Assembly (NCBI GenBank): GCA_964616755.1
Contig: CAZTSI010000001.1
Location: forward strand, 62,001-126,000
Reading direction: 5' to 3'
Source: CAYNFR01 sp964616755
GTDB taxonomy: Bacteria; Bacteroidota; Bacteroidia; Chitinophagales; Saprospiraceae
DNA: 64,000 bases
The notes under the pieces were generated by a model. It was not told the origin of the DNA. It made no database searches and saw only the letters and a program-made list of their open reading frames with translations. Positions 17,648 to 26,885 of this stretch are shown here, piece by piece. Both the position numbers and the translations under genes were made by a program. How positions within the stretch are numbered: the stretch's first letter is position 1; each line of letters starts with the position of its first letter.

Positions 17648-19546
17648 TCATTGTAAATTGTGTTTAATACGTTTTGAAATGTTTTCAAAACTTCTTTCCG
17701 TCAACAAGCCTATAAGCTCTTTCCCTTTGACCACTGGCAGACATTTGAGCTCGTTGGTTTTCATTTTTGCCAATGCACTCTCTACTGATTCGTCCGGACC
17801 TATGACCATAGGATTGGCAAACATGACGTCCTTGACTAATAAATCTTTGGTTTTGCCTCTATCTTTTTCTAACTTAAGGTGTTTAAGGGTATATTCAAGA
17901 CTGACAAGACCCTTTAGCGTACCGTGCTTGTCTTCTACGGGCATATAAGAAATATCCTTCCAAGTCATTAATTGCGCCACCAAATCTGCCAAATCACCCT
18001 TTTGCGCCGTAAATAATTCGGTCACCATAAATTCTGAAATCCGCAGTTCCGACGTGCGGTACTCTTGTAAATCTTCGAGGACTGGCTCCTTCCATTTATG
18101 AACGGGGTGATTGGGCAGATTTTGATTACGATAAATGGCTGTTGTCAAATTAGTCAGCGCTTCATCTTGACTACTGCATTCATGAGAAAGTCGCGTGAAC
18201 GAACGAAGAATCCATCGCGCCCCATTCATATGTTTTTCGACCCGTTCTTCAATGACATCGAGATATCTTGAAATACTCTCTTGATCGACATTCATACTAG
18301 TAAGTCCTTCTCTTGCCATGGGCAACAATTCTTCGATCATTAGGTCCTTAGCCGTTATCTTTCTGTCTTTGATCCATGTAAATTTTGAATCAATACCATA
18401 TCTCGCTGCTTTTCCAAAATTATCGCGGACATCATCATAGCTCATCTGCTCTGTAATATCACTATAACGTGCCCCCATACCTTTCATAGCGCCTAGCCAA
18501 AGTGCAGCATTGGCCACCTCATCTAAGATAGTCGGACCAGCAGGAAAGATTCTGTTTTCAATACGTAAATGAGGCTTGCCTGTATCACTAATTCCGTAAC
18601 ATGGGCGATTCCATCTATAAACTGTCGAATTGTGCATCTGCAACGACTTGAGTCGAGGAGCAAGCCCCTCGTTTATTCTATCCCAAGGATTCTCTTCTAC
18701 CTTTGAGGGCATAAGCACTCTAAACCGAGCCAAATCATCTTTAAATATTTTGGTAATATTCTCGGTAAGCCACATATCGCCTAAGGTCACCCTTGGGCTC
18801 ATTTGTCGCATGTGATCATAGGTCTTACGTGTGTCTATGGCTTGTTGAAATAGGGCTATTCTCGATTCATGCCATAATCTCTTACCAAACACAACGGGTG
18901 AGTTGGCAGACATAGCTATACAAGGGGCGGTCAAGGCTAGGGCAAAATTATAATATTGTACAAAGTCGTCAGGCGCTACTTGAAGATGTACTTGAAAACT
19001 AGTATTACACGCTTCTAATAAGGGTGAATCGTGCCTGACCAACAATTCGTCAATACCCGTTAATCTGAGTTCAAATCCGCTGCGCTTCAAATCTTTAGAT
19101 AAGGCACTCATCAACTCAAAATATCTTGGATGCGGAGTGAGATTATCTAAAGAAAGGTGATATTTTTTTAGGGTAGGAAGAATTCCTGTCAGAAGATAGT
19201 CTGCATTATATTCTGCGGCAAAATCCCTAACGTGGCCTAAGTTGACAACCAGTTCGTTCTCCATTAAAGCGAGGCAGTCTTCCTTAAATACCCTCGGCTC
19301 CAGATTGAGTTCTAGGTTAAATCGAGCTAATTCTCCTACGAGCCATTGATGATGGCCATGTTGTTGTTTTATTTCTGGCCCTACCATCCGTGGCTTCATC
19401 GTATCCTTGTCGATAAGTACCACTTCTTGCTCCGCCCCTATGCGGACTATATCATGTTCAAACCAATCATTGTCCAACATATATTCAAATGCTGAAAAAT
19501 CTTGGAGAAGATTTTTAATAAAATCTGTTCTTAATTTGGAAGACAT
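17648..19546 (-). CDS. GCS2-type carboxylate-amine ligase fused to a CBS pair
   Basis: 632 residues. Residues about 1-480 resemble the glutamate-cysteine ligase 2 superfamily: RIGAEQEVVLID near the N terminus, LELNLEPRVF, HLQVAPDDFVQYYN, SANSPVVFG and RIENRIFPAGPT. The last 130 residues hold two CBS motifs (LVAQLMTWKDISYMPVED and VKDVMFANPMVIGPDESVESALAKM), which usually bind adenosine nucleotides. The fused CBS pair suggests regulation by energy state. It may make gamma-glutamylcysteine, but no glutathione synthetase is nearby, so another amine substrate is possible. Confidence 0.8.
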   Translation of the reverse strand: MSSKLRTDFIKNLLQDFSAFEYMLDNDWFEHDIVRIGAEQEVVLIDKDTMKPRMVGPEIKQQHGHHQWLVGELARFNLELNLEPRVFKEDCLALMENELVVNLGHVRDFAAEYNADYLLTGILPTLKKYHLSLDNLTPHPRYFELMSALSKDLKRSGFELRLTGIDELLVRHDSPLLEACNTSFQVHLQVAPDDFVQYYNFALALTAPCIAMSANSPVVFGKRLWHESRIALFQQAIDTRKTYDHMRQMSPRVTLGDMWLTENITKIFKDDLARFRVLMPSKVEENPWDRINEGLAPRLKSLQMHNSTVYRWNRPCYGISDTGKPHLRIENRIFPAGPTILDEVANAALWLGAMKGMGARYSDITEQMSYDDVRDNFGKAARYGIDSKFTWIKDRKITAKDLMIEELLPMAREGLTSMNVDQESISRYLDVIEERVEKHMNGARWILRSFTRLSHECSSQDEALTNLTTAIYRNQNLPNHPVHKWKEPVLEDLQEYRTSELRISEFMVTELFTAQKGDLADLVAQLMTWKDISYMPVEDKHGTLKGLVSLEYTLKHLKLEKDRGKTKDLLVKDVMFANPMVIGPDESVESALAKMKTNELKCLPVVKGKELIGLLTERSFENISKRIKHNLQ

Positions 19547-19559
19547 ATTGCTTTATGTA

Positions 19560-21164
19560 TTATGGCTTAACACTTTTTATGCCTGGCTGCAAAATTTCAA
19601 ACCCTTCATCACTTTTGGCTTGATCAACCATTTCTTTGACATCCGCTAAAAGCTTTTTGGCATCATAAATAATACCGTCCTTAACAGTATACTTCACGCC
19701 TCCTACTCTAACCACCTCATTGTCGTCAGTCAACTTAATGGCGCCTGTGCCGTAAAGTACTTGAAAATTGGCTAGGGGGTTTTCTTCAATGATGATCAAA
19801 TCGGCCCGTTTACCAACCTCTACACTCCCGATCATGTCGTCCATCCCCAGCGTCTCAGCTCCTGATAATGTTGCCGCTCGTATAACTTCTAAAGGGTGAA
19901 ATCCCGATTCGCGGAGCAATTCTAACTCCCTTATGTAGGCAAATCCATAGAGCTGAAAAATAAATCCACTATCTGAACCAGCAGTAACCCTGCCTCCTCT
20001 ATTTTTATATTCATTAATAAATGTCATCCATAGATTATAGTTTTGCCGCCAGTCTACCTCTTCTTCAGTACCCCAAAAATGCCAATATGAGCCATGAGAA
20101 ATTTTACTCGGCTGATAAAATCTCCACAAACTCGGCAACGTATAATCTTCATGCCACTCCGCCCTTCTGGCACGATGAAGATCACGGTTAGCTTCATAAA
20201 TATTAAAGGTAGGATCTATGGTAAAATCTAATGAAATTAGTTCATCCATTACTTTATTCCAATGATCAGAATTGGGCTTTGCTGCTTGCTTCCACAGCTT
20301 ACCCGCTTGTCCAAAACGATCTTGCTCATTTTGATAATTGTAATCGCTTGGATAATCTTGTATGGTGCGATCCGCAAATAATGCCTCTGGCAAGCCATAC
20401 CAATGCTCCATAGTAGTCAGCCCTGCTCTGGCAGAATGCAAAACATTCCATCTTGCTACTTCCAATTGAGCATGGTGACAAGCCGAGCGCTTTCCTAATT
20501 TTTTGTTTTCTTCTAAAGCCGCCGCAAACAAGTTCGGAGCTAAGCCAAAAAACTTTATGCCATCAGCACCTTTGGCAGCGTTATCCCTGACCCACTTACG
20601 TACTTGATCCGTTGTGCTAATTGGATCCATATTACCAGCCCCAAATGCCGTATACGCCTGAATACGTGGTGCGGTAATTAGATTGCGATCACTCAATTCT
20701 TTATGTTTTAGCACCCAATCAAGGCCATTACCACAGCTAGGATCTCTGATCGTAGTGATTCCATGCGCCATCCAAAGCTTGAACACATATTCGCCCCCAG
20801 CACCTTGCCAGCGCCCACCAATATGTCCATGCATATCTACAAATCCTGGTAGTACGAATTGACCCTTAGCATCCAGCTCTCTACCACCTTCTTTTAACTT
20901 GGGTCTTCGCTGTTCATTAATCTCCACTCCAGGATACCCCACAGTTTGAATATCAGTGATGATATTATTTTCGATTACGATGTCAACTGGCCCCAACGGA
21001 GGCGCACCAGTACTATTGATTAAGGTAGCCCCTCGGATAATAAGCTGGTTAAACGGGCCATCTCCTTCTTTTACAATGGGAGATTCTGCCACAGGCGCTT
21101 GCGCATAAAGCCCGTTGAGTGAAGTAATTATCGCTACACAAACAGCGGCTAGTAGTCTTATCAT
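19560..21164 (-). CDS. Exported metal-dependent amidohydrolase
   Basis: 534 residues with an N-terminal signal (LAAVCVAIITSLNGLYAQ), so it is periplasmic or secreted. Amidohydrolase-superfamily landmarks: FVDMHGHIGG (metal-binding HxH), GITTIRDPSCG, TTMEHWYG (His), TAGSDSGF (metal Asp), and the C-terminal TLSGAETLGMDDMIGSVEVGKRADLII block typical of imidazolonepropionase-like and dipeptidase-like members. The substrate is not predictable. It ends 14 bp from the GCS2-CBS gene start, same strand, so the two may share a transcript. Confidence 0.88.
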   Translation of the reverse strand: MIRLLAAVCVAIITSLNGLYAQAPVAESPIVKEGDGPFNQLIIRGATLINSTGAPPLGPVDIVIENNIITDIQTVGYPGVEINEQRRPKLKEGGRELDAKGQFVLPGFVDMHGHIGGRWQGAGGEYVFKLWMAHGITTIRDPSCGNGLDWVLKHKELSDRNLITAPRIQAYTAFGAGNMDPISTTDQVRKWVRDNAAKGADGIKFFGLAPNLFAAALEENKKLGKRSACHHAQLEVARWNVLHSARAGLTTMEHWYGLPEALFADRTIQDYPSDYNYQNEQDRFGQAGKLWKQAAKPNSDHWNKVMDELISLDFTIDPTFNIYEANRDLHRARRAEWHEDYTLPSLWRFYQPSKISHGSYWHFWGTEEEVDWRQNYNLWMTFINEYKNRGGRVTAGSDSGFIFQLYGFAYIRELELLRESGFHPLEVIRAATLSGAETLGMDDMIGSVEVGKRADLIIIEENPLANFQVLYGTGAIKLTDDNEVVRVGGVKYTVKDGIIYDAKKLLADVKEMVDQAKSDEGFEILQPGIKSVKP

Positions 21165-21399
21165 TTGTTATATATTTTTTGACATTCTTATTTATGGATA
21201 CAAAATATAAATTCTATCGCACAAACCAACTCGATGCCCTTACAGAATAATTTAATTGCAATAACAAGTGAACCTTAAGCACCAAATAGCTCGGGTTACG
21301 AATGTGTTTAGGTGATTTGACACCGCTATTGAGTATAAAAGTGGTGAGTTTAAGGCTGAGTTATAACTATCGGTCTAACTGCAGTAGATCAAGAGGGGC

Positions 21400-21431
21400 A
21401 AAAAAAAATGCCCCGCACGCAGCTAGGGCAT
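21400..21431 (-). terminator. Rho-independent terminator of tRNA-Phe
   Basis: Minus strand: ATGCCC pairs with GGGCAT around a GC-rich loop, followed by a run of nine T. It begins about 12 bp after the tRNA 3' end. Confidence 0.75.
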
Positions 21432-21442
21432 TAGTGATAAAG

Positions 21443-21515
21443 TGGTACCGGCAGGAGTCGAACCAGCGACACATGGATTTTCAGTCCATTGCTCTACCAA
21501 CTGAGCTACGGTACC
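21443..21515 (-). tRNA. tRNA-Phe (GAA)
   Basis: A 73-nt cloverleaf reads on the minus strand: acceptor GGTACCG/CGGTACC, D arm GCTC/GAGC, anticodon stem ATGGA/TCCAT with loop CTGAAAA (anticodon GAA), and T arm GCTGG-TTCGACT-CCTGC. The T stem has a central T-T mismatch. The discriminator is A and CCA is not encoded. It has its own promoter and terminator. Confidence 0.94.
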
Positions 21516-21534
21516 TCCTGATGTAAAAGGACTG

Positions 21535-21564
21535 CAAATTTATCTTCTTTTTTCTATCCTCCAA
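21535..21564 (-). promoter_or_regulatory. Promoter of tRNA-Phe
   Basis: Minus strand: TTG, a 19-nt spacer, then TAAATTTG. The -7 element is identical to that of the tRNA-Asn promoter at 5902-5932, and the spacing matches the Bacteroidota consensus. Confidence 0.72.
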
Positions 21565-21603
21565 ATCTAAATGACTGTAATTCAATGATTATATCTTTAT
21601 ACC

Positions 21604-22101
21604 ATGGATAAAAAACTGTATCACATACAAATAAGTAGCTCTTTTGGTCATTGGGAAATAGCCAGCGATGGAATATCTCTGCTACATCTAAAGCTATACG
21701 ATCCAATTAAATCAGTGATAAGTACAGATGAGCATCCGCTCTTACAAGAAGCCAAAGCGCAACTTAATGCCTACTTTGACGGAAAGCTGCATGATTTTAA
21801 CTTGCCACTTTCACCTCAGGGAACTACATTTCAGAAGCGGGTTTGGGCAGAGCTAGGTAAAGTGCCTTATGGCACCACCGTCAGCTATAGTCATCTCGCC
21901 AGACAGTTGGGTGACCCATTGTCCTTAAGAGCTGTGGGTACTGCTAATGGTCAAAATCCACTAGCTGTTATGATCCCCTGTCATCGAGTAATTGGTGCGG
22001 ATGGTAGTATGACTGGCTACGCTTATGGGATAGCACTCAAGAAACAATTGTTGCAGCATGAGCTACACTACCGCCCGAGACCTGTGGATGAGTTGTTTTG
22101 A
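21604..22101 (+). CDS. Methylated-DNA-protein-cysteine methyltransferase
   Basis: 165 residues, Ogt/MGMT type. The suicide cysteine is Cys126 in MIPCHRVIG, preceded by the DNA-binding region FQKRVWAELGKVPYGTTVSYSHLA and followed by GYAYGIALKKQLLQHE. It removes O6-alkyl groups from guanine, transferring them to itself. It is monocistronic and convergent with the helicase gene (22 bp between stops). Confidence 0.93.
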   Translation: MDKKLYHIQISSSFGHWEIASDGISLLHLKLYDPIKSVISTDEHPLLQEAKAQLNAYFDGKLHDFNLPLSPQGTTFQKRVWAELGKVPYGTTVSYSHLARQLGDPLSLRAVGTANGQNPLAVMIPCHRVIGADGSMTGYAYGIALKKQLLQHELHYRPRPVDELF

Positions 22102-22123
22102 GAGAGTTTAACTTATTCCAGCC

Positions 22124-23359
22124 CTATACTGTTCTTGGCTTACCCCAATAGCGCTTCCTTTTTGTTGCCGGCACTCTTGTATGGGTGGGAGTATGAGCAG
22201 GTTTAGTAACGACTCTTGTTGCTGGTTGATATTCTTGATGAAAAGGGTGCTCGTCGACAACTGGAATCGATTGCTTTATCAATCGTTCGATGTCCTTAAG
22301 ACATACTTTTTCCTCTTCTTCACAAAAAGAGATGGCATCACCACTCGCACCTGCTCGCCCAGTGCGGCCGATTCTATGAACATAGGTTTCTGGCACATTG
22401 GGAAGATTATAGTTGATCACCAAAGAAAGATCATCTACATCAATACCTCGAGCGGCAATATCTGTGGCAATCAGCACTTTTAAACTGCCATTTTTAAAAT
22501 CCCCTAGAGCCTTTTGGCGAGCTACTTGAGACTTATTACCATGTATTGCGGCAGCAGAAATATTATTTCTTTCCAAATGCTTGACAATCTTGTCAGCACC
22601 GTGCTTCGTTTTGGAGAATACTAAAACCGTCTCCTCTAGATGATCGCTCAATAAGAGAACAAGAAGGTTTGGTTTGTTTTGTTTCTCGACATAATAAAGT
22701 GTTTGCCCGACGCGCTCAGCTGTTTTCTGCTGCGGTTTGATAGTAACGCTTTTGGGGTTCTTCAGAATTTGGTTGGCCAAATCAACGATATTTTCTGGCA
22801 TCGTAGCTGAAAAAAACAAAGATTGTCTATTATGTGGTAATAGCTTGAGAAGTCGTTTGATATCGTGGATAAATCCCATATCCAGCATTTGATCTGCCTC
22901 GTCTAAGACAAAATGCTCCACATCGCGCAAATGAATGATGCCTTGTCCAATAAGATCTAATAATCTTCCTGGAGTCGCTACTAGTACATCCGTTCCACGT
23001 CGTAAAGTGGCGACTTGCCCGCCTTGCTTCACACCACCAAATATGACGGCTGAACTAACTTTTGTGTGCTTTCCATATGCTCTAAAACTATCGTGTATTT
23101 GAATAGCTAATTCGCGGGTTGGTGTAACAACAAGAGCTCTGATCGTTCTTTGCTGGACTTTGTTCTGTTGCAACAATTGAATAATGGGAATGGCAAAAGC
23201 CGCTGTCTTTCCTGTTCCTGTCTGTGCACAGCCTAACAAGTCATTGCCGGCTAAGAGTAGCGGTATTGTTTGTTGTTGAATAGGTGTGGGGATCGTATAT
23301 CCTTGATCGGATAAAGCTGTCAAAATGGGATCAATGATCCCGAGAGAAGTAAAATGCAT
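22124..23359 (-). CDS. DEAD-box RNA helicase (RhlE-like)
   Basis: 411 residues. All core motifs are present: Q motif IPTPIQQQTIPLLL, Walker A AQTGTGKT, PTRELA, GG/TPGR, DEAD in FVLDEADQML, SAT in FFSATMP, IATDIAARGID and HRIGRTGRAG. The C-terminal tail is short and basic (TKRKRYWGKPR), as in RhlE-type helicases that work on ribosome assembly or mRNA decay. Confidence 0.95.
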   Translation of the reverse strand: MHFTSLGIIDPILTALSDQGYTIPTPIQQQTIPLLLAGNDLLGCAQTGTGKTAAFAIPIIQLLQQNKVQQRTIRALVVTPTRELAIQIHDSFRAYGKHTKVSSAVIFGGVKQGGQVATLRRGTDVLVATPGRLLDLIGQGIIHLRDVEHFVLDEADQMLDMGFIHDIKRLLKLLPHNRQSLFFSATMPENIVDLANQILKNPKSVTIKPQQKTAERVGQTLYYVEKQNKPNLLVLLLSDHLEETVLVFSKTKHGADKIVKHLERNNISAAAIHGNKSQVARQKALGDFKNGSLKVLIATDIAARGIDVDDLSLVINYNLPNVPETYVHRIGRTGRAGASGDAISFCEEEEKVCLKDIERLIKQSIPVVDEHPFHQEYQPATRVVTKPAHTPTHTRVPATKRKRYWGKPRTV

Positions 23360-23437
23360 AAAATAATTAAGCTCGCAAGATAGTCTTTTTTAAGCATATC
23401 GAGCCAATAATATTTGGTCACTTCCAGTTACATGTCA

Positions 23438-24955
23438 CTACCCCGGTGGAATATTTAACATATTCATCGGAGTGCCTCCATTTATTTCGTGGCGATAAAA
23501 ATTGCGCAGATTCGGAAACAGATCTTCAACACCCGTTGGGCTTACCCCAAACCATCTAGCGACTTCGGCAAAATAAACATCCGTCGATATCCCTGGAATA
23601 AGTACTCCTCCACCAATATCGATACCATTGTCATTAAATAATAGGCTCGTTGGATAATTGCCATAGATACGCTGACCTCTGAGTGGCCCACCAGTCGCTT
23701 GTGGCGCTCCCATTACGAAGACATTCCCCCCCCAAGCATGATCCGTGCCGTTACCGTTAGAGCCGAGGGTGCGAGAAAAATCTGACAAAACTATAGTCAA
23801 AACATCGTTAGCCAAGCCCTTTGCCTCGAGTGAAGCTTGAAATGCCGCTAAAGAATTGTCTACAACACTAAGTTGCCGCGTCATGGCATCTCTAACTTCA
23901 TCGTGATGATCCCAGCCTCCGTAATTGATAAAAAAAGTTTGCCGTTTTAAGTCCAAATTATTCTTTGAGGCGTAAATGGTTTGACCTATTTTATAGAGAC
24001 CATTTGCAAAGCTCATATCTCCATAATCGCTATAATTCGGAAAGTTGGTTTCCAAATCCACATCATTTACTGCCGAATTAAAGCCTTGATACGCATCCTT
24101 TGAAGAGCGAAGGGTATTGAGATAAGTCCGCTCATAAAGGTCAGAATAATTTGCCTCAAGCAAGCTATTAATGGCATTAGAGCGAATCCTTGTATAAGAC
24201 CAGTCCGAATCATATCCCCATATTTCTCTAGCGCCTCCTTCACCAATTTGTCCCGGAGATACAGAATACTCAATGGTTTGGTTTCCCGTCTGGAAAATAT
24301 TTGAACCATTCAACGAAATATTCATAGAAAGCCCACTACCTGCAGGATTGTACATATCATTCACTAAGTCAGCTATTCGCCCCCCCCATCCAATACCGCT
24401 TCTTGAATTGGGCAAACCTGTCATCCATTGTTGTAGCTGATCTGCATGCGACAACAAAGCTAATGGAGTGGGTTTGCTTTCACTCCAAAACTCTTGTCTA
24501 GAGATCGGCTCAATCAGGGTACCTATATTCCCAATGAACGCTACTTTTCCCTGATTGAATAAGCCTTGAATTAAGGGCATAGAGGGATGAAGTCCAAAGG
24601 TACGTCCTGGTGTATTCAGACTATTCAATATCTGGAGACTACCTCGAGGAATCGCAATACCTCGAGGATTCGTATTTTGATTGTAGACACCACTGCGCGC
24701 TTGTGCATATCGATTGTGCTCATCCAAGGTATGGGGTATCAGCATATTGTATGAATCGATACCCCCATCTAGCGAGATGCAAACGATGGCTTTATAGTCA
24801 TTCATAGCGATTACGTCACTGTCAGACATCGCAGCAGCGCCCATTGCTTTAAGGTTTATTAAGGACGACAATAAAGTAGTATAGCCCATCGCAGCACATC
24901 CTGTCTGCTGAATAAATTTTCTCCTCGACTTTGAAAAATGATGATGATCTGCCAT
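23438..24955 (-). CDS. DUF1501 protein with Tat signal
   Basis: 505 residues. The N terminus has a twin-arginine signal (SRRKFIQ followed by a hydrophobic stretch), so it is exported folded. The body matches the DUF1501/alkaline-phosphatase-like superfamily: CISLDGGIDSYNMLIPH, FGLHPSMPLI, FINYGGWDHHDE and TIVLSDFSRTLGSNGNGTDHAWGGNVFVMG, which carry likely metal-binding Asp/His. It lies 12 bp downstream of the DUF1800 gene, the usual partner in Bacteroidota and Planctomycetota. Its function is not known experimentally as far as I know. Confidence 0.9.
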   Translation of the reverse strand: MADHHHFSKSRRKFIQQTGCAAMGYTTLLSSLINLKAMGAAAMSDSDVIAMNDYKAIVCISLDGGIDSYNMLIPHTLDEHNRYAQARSGVYNQNTNPRGIAIPRGSLQILNSLNTPGRTFGLHPSMPLIQGLFNQGKVAFIGNIGTLIEPISRQEFWSESKPTPLALLSHADQLQQWMTGLPNSRSGIGWGGRIADLVNDMYNPAGSGLSMNISLNGSNIFQTGNQTIEYSVSPGQIGEGGAREIWGYDSDWSYTRIRSNAINSLLEANYSDLYERTYLNTLRSSKDAYQGFNSAVNDVDLETNFPNYSDYGDMSFANGLYKIGQTIYASKNNLDLKRQTFFINYGGWDHHDEVRDAMTRQLSVVDNSLAAFQASLEAKGLANDVLTIVLSDFSRTLGSNGNGTDHAWGGNVFVMGAPQATGGPLRGQRIYGNYPTSLLFNDNGIDIGGGVLIPGISTDVYFAEVARWFGVSPTGVEDLFPNLRNFYRHEINGGTPMNMLNIPPG

Positions 24956-24967
24956 AATGATTTCTAT

Positions 24968-26821
24968 TTATTTAAGCACGACGTAGTCTGGTGAAATAAG
25001 TGTTATGTAGACCGCTATTTCAGCAGCCCATCTATAAAAATCGCCATATTCGATTTCCCATCCATCCCAACTTTCAAAATTTAGTGCTGTCCTTAAAATC
25101 TGTTTTGTTTGATCTGACATGCGCCCATGCGTAAAAACAATATCTAGATGGTTGATGAGACTCTCTGGTTCGCGAGCCAAATCAGCAAAGCGGCTATAGT
25201 CTATACGAACGTCTTCATCACGGTCGTTATTTGGGTCCACGCTTACAGGGTGAGTGTCATGCCAATCCCAAAACATTGTTTGCCAGGAAGTCCATTTATG
25301 TACCTGATTAAGATAGCCAATGGAGGTTTGCGAATCATGGATCTTATATTCGGGGCCTACTAAATCTTGCTGTGCAAATTCGCCAACTGGCTGAAAATCT
25401 GGTCGATAAAAATTAAATACTGATGGCGCCCCAAGCACCCGTTGCTTCGTGTCCGCTTCGTATGACTCGCCAGCATCCCAATAAAAACCAGACCAACTCG
25501 ATAAATCGAGAGCTCTATACACATGACCAAAACGTAGCATAGGTTCTCTCAGTTTTCCGCTTCGAGGATCTTGCAATGCATCACAACTACGCGCCTCTTC
25601 GTCCAGTAAAATAGCCCTTATTACTGCCTTCATATCACCTCGCTGTCCAGATCCATTATTATTAAACGCCGAAGCCACTCTGGAGACATACGCTGGGGTA
25701 GGATTTGATTTGACTAATTGCTGTATCAATCGCAAGGCCAAAAATGGCCCAACATTCTCGTGCATAAACAAAGACCGAATGGCATCTTGAATATCCTTCA
25801 TGCCTGACTGACCTGCTGGAATGGTATTACCGTTTAAAAGATATTTCGATCTTGGATCATGAAAATCTTGATACATAGCCAATGGGGTAGTCTTATCCAT
25901 GGCATAAATATCAACTCCAAATTGAAGTTCGGCGTTTGGATACTCTGCCAAGAATTGCGGCATAAACGCGCCTATACCCAAACCTGTAAAAACCTTTGCC
26001 AACTCTTTAATATCGTCATTGTTATAGGTGGCCACCCATGCTCCATTGTTTGTTTTTCTTGTGCCGTCCAAATTAAGTTCATACAATCCAATCGTGAATA
26101 GTTGCATAATTTCTCGGGCATAATTTTCATCAGGATGGATACCCGCTAGAGAATCCTCTTTAGGATTATTCAAGTGACTCAGATAGAAGCCCATCATTGG
26201 ATGGGTAGTAACGTCATTTAAGATTGTCTCATAATTACCAAAAGCATTACGCAAGAAAATGTCGTAATAACTTGCCAAGCCTTCCCCATAATCTCTCAGT
26301 TGTGAATTAATGGATATGACCAAAATCTGACTCAGCGCGTAGGCTATGCGATGGCGCAATTGATCTTCAGCACGGTGCAGTTGATCTGACCAAGTATAAT
26401 TAAAATGCACATAAAAAGGTCCAAAAAAGTCATCATCAGGATTGGTTCGTTCTGCTTCAAACAGTTGCCTAGATCTTTCTGTGGTCGCCCACAATGCTGG
26501 AAGCATCTCTGTTCTAGGAATAACAAACTGATCATCAATCCATGCCTCGAAGTTATTATTTTCCGCTACTAAATCTTCAATTTCACTGATACTTCCGCCA
26601 AAAGTGGCCTGCGCCAAAAAACGACTTGCCTCCATCTTTTTAGCGTCGAGCCCTTCTCCATTGATCGTCTTTATGCCTGTTGCTTCCCCGACACTGCTAC
26701 TGGTGAATACTTTGACATATTCTGAATGTCCTGCACCAATATAATCCGTATATACTTGGGCTTGAAGCCAAAATGTAGTTGCCAATGATGCTACCAACAG
26801 TATGATTGTCTTCATTTTCAA
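24968..26821 (-). CDS. DUF1800 exported protein
   Basis: 617 residues with a Sec signal peptide ending at LQAQ. DUF1800 markers: ASRFLAQATFGG near residue 65, PDENYAREIMQLFTIGL in the middle, DIKELAKVFTGL, and FRPDFQPVG near the C terminus. It forms an operon with the DUF1501 gene that follows it. Short ordered length and absence of a T9SS C-terminal domain suggest it stays periplasmic or cell-associated. Confidence 0.9.
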   Translation of the reverse strand: MKMKTIILLVASLATTFWLQAQVYTDYIGAGHSEYVKVFTSSSVGEATGIKTINGEGLDAKKMEASRFLAQATFGGSISEIEDLVAENNNFEAWIDDQFVIPRTEMLPALWATTERSRQLFEAERTNPDDDFFGPFYVHFNYTWSDQLHRAEDQLRHRIAYALSQILVISINSQLRDYGEGLASYYDIFLRNAFGNYETILNDVTTHPMMGFYLSHLNNPKEDSLAGIHPDENYAREIMQLFTIGLYELNLDGTRKTNNGAWVATYNNDDIKELAKVFTGLGIGAFMPQFLAEYPNAELQFGVDIYAMDKTTPLAMYQDFHDPRSKYLLNGNTIPAGQSGMKDIQDAIRSLFMHENVGPFLALRLIQQLVKSNPTPAYVSRVASAFNNNGSGQRGDMKAVIRAILLDEEARSCDALQDPRSGKLREPMLRFGHVYRALDLSSWSGFYWDAGESYEADTKQRVLGAPSVFNFYRPDFQPVGEFAQQDLVGPEYKIHDSQTSIGYLNQVHKWTSWQTMFWDWHDTHPVSVDPNNDRDEDVRIDYSRFADLAREPESLINHLDIVFTHGRMSDQTKQILRTALNFESWDGWEIEYGDFYRWAAEIAVYITLISPDYVVLK

Positions 26822-26885
26822 TTGTTTATAGAAGTACGAAAGTGACCTAATCCTTGGTTATTTTTCTGAGTATTTACCATACTAT

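Noticed and set aside
21302..21526. Plus-strand open frame across the tRNA-Phe
   Set aside because: Spans the tRNA gene and its terminator, has no recognisable domain.
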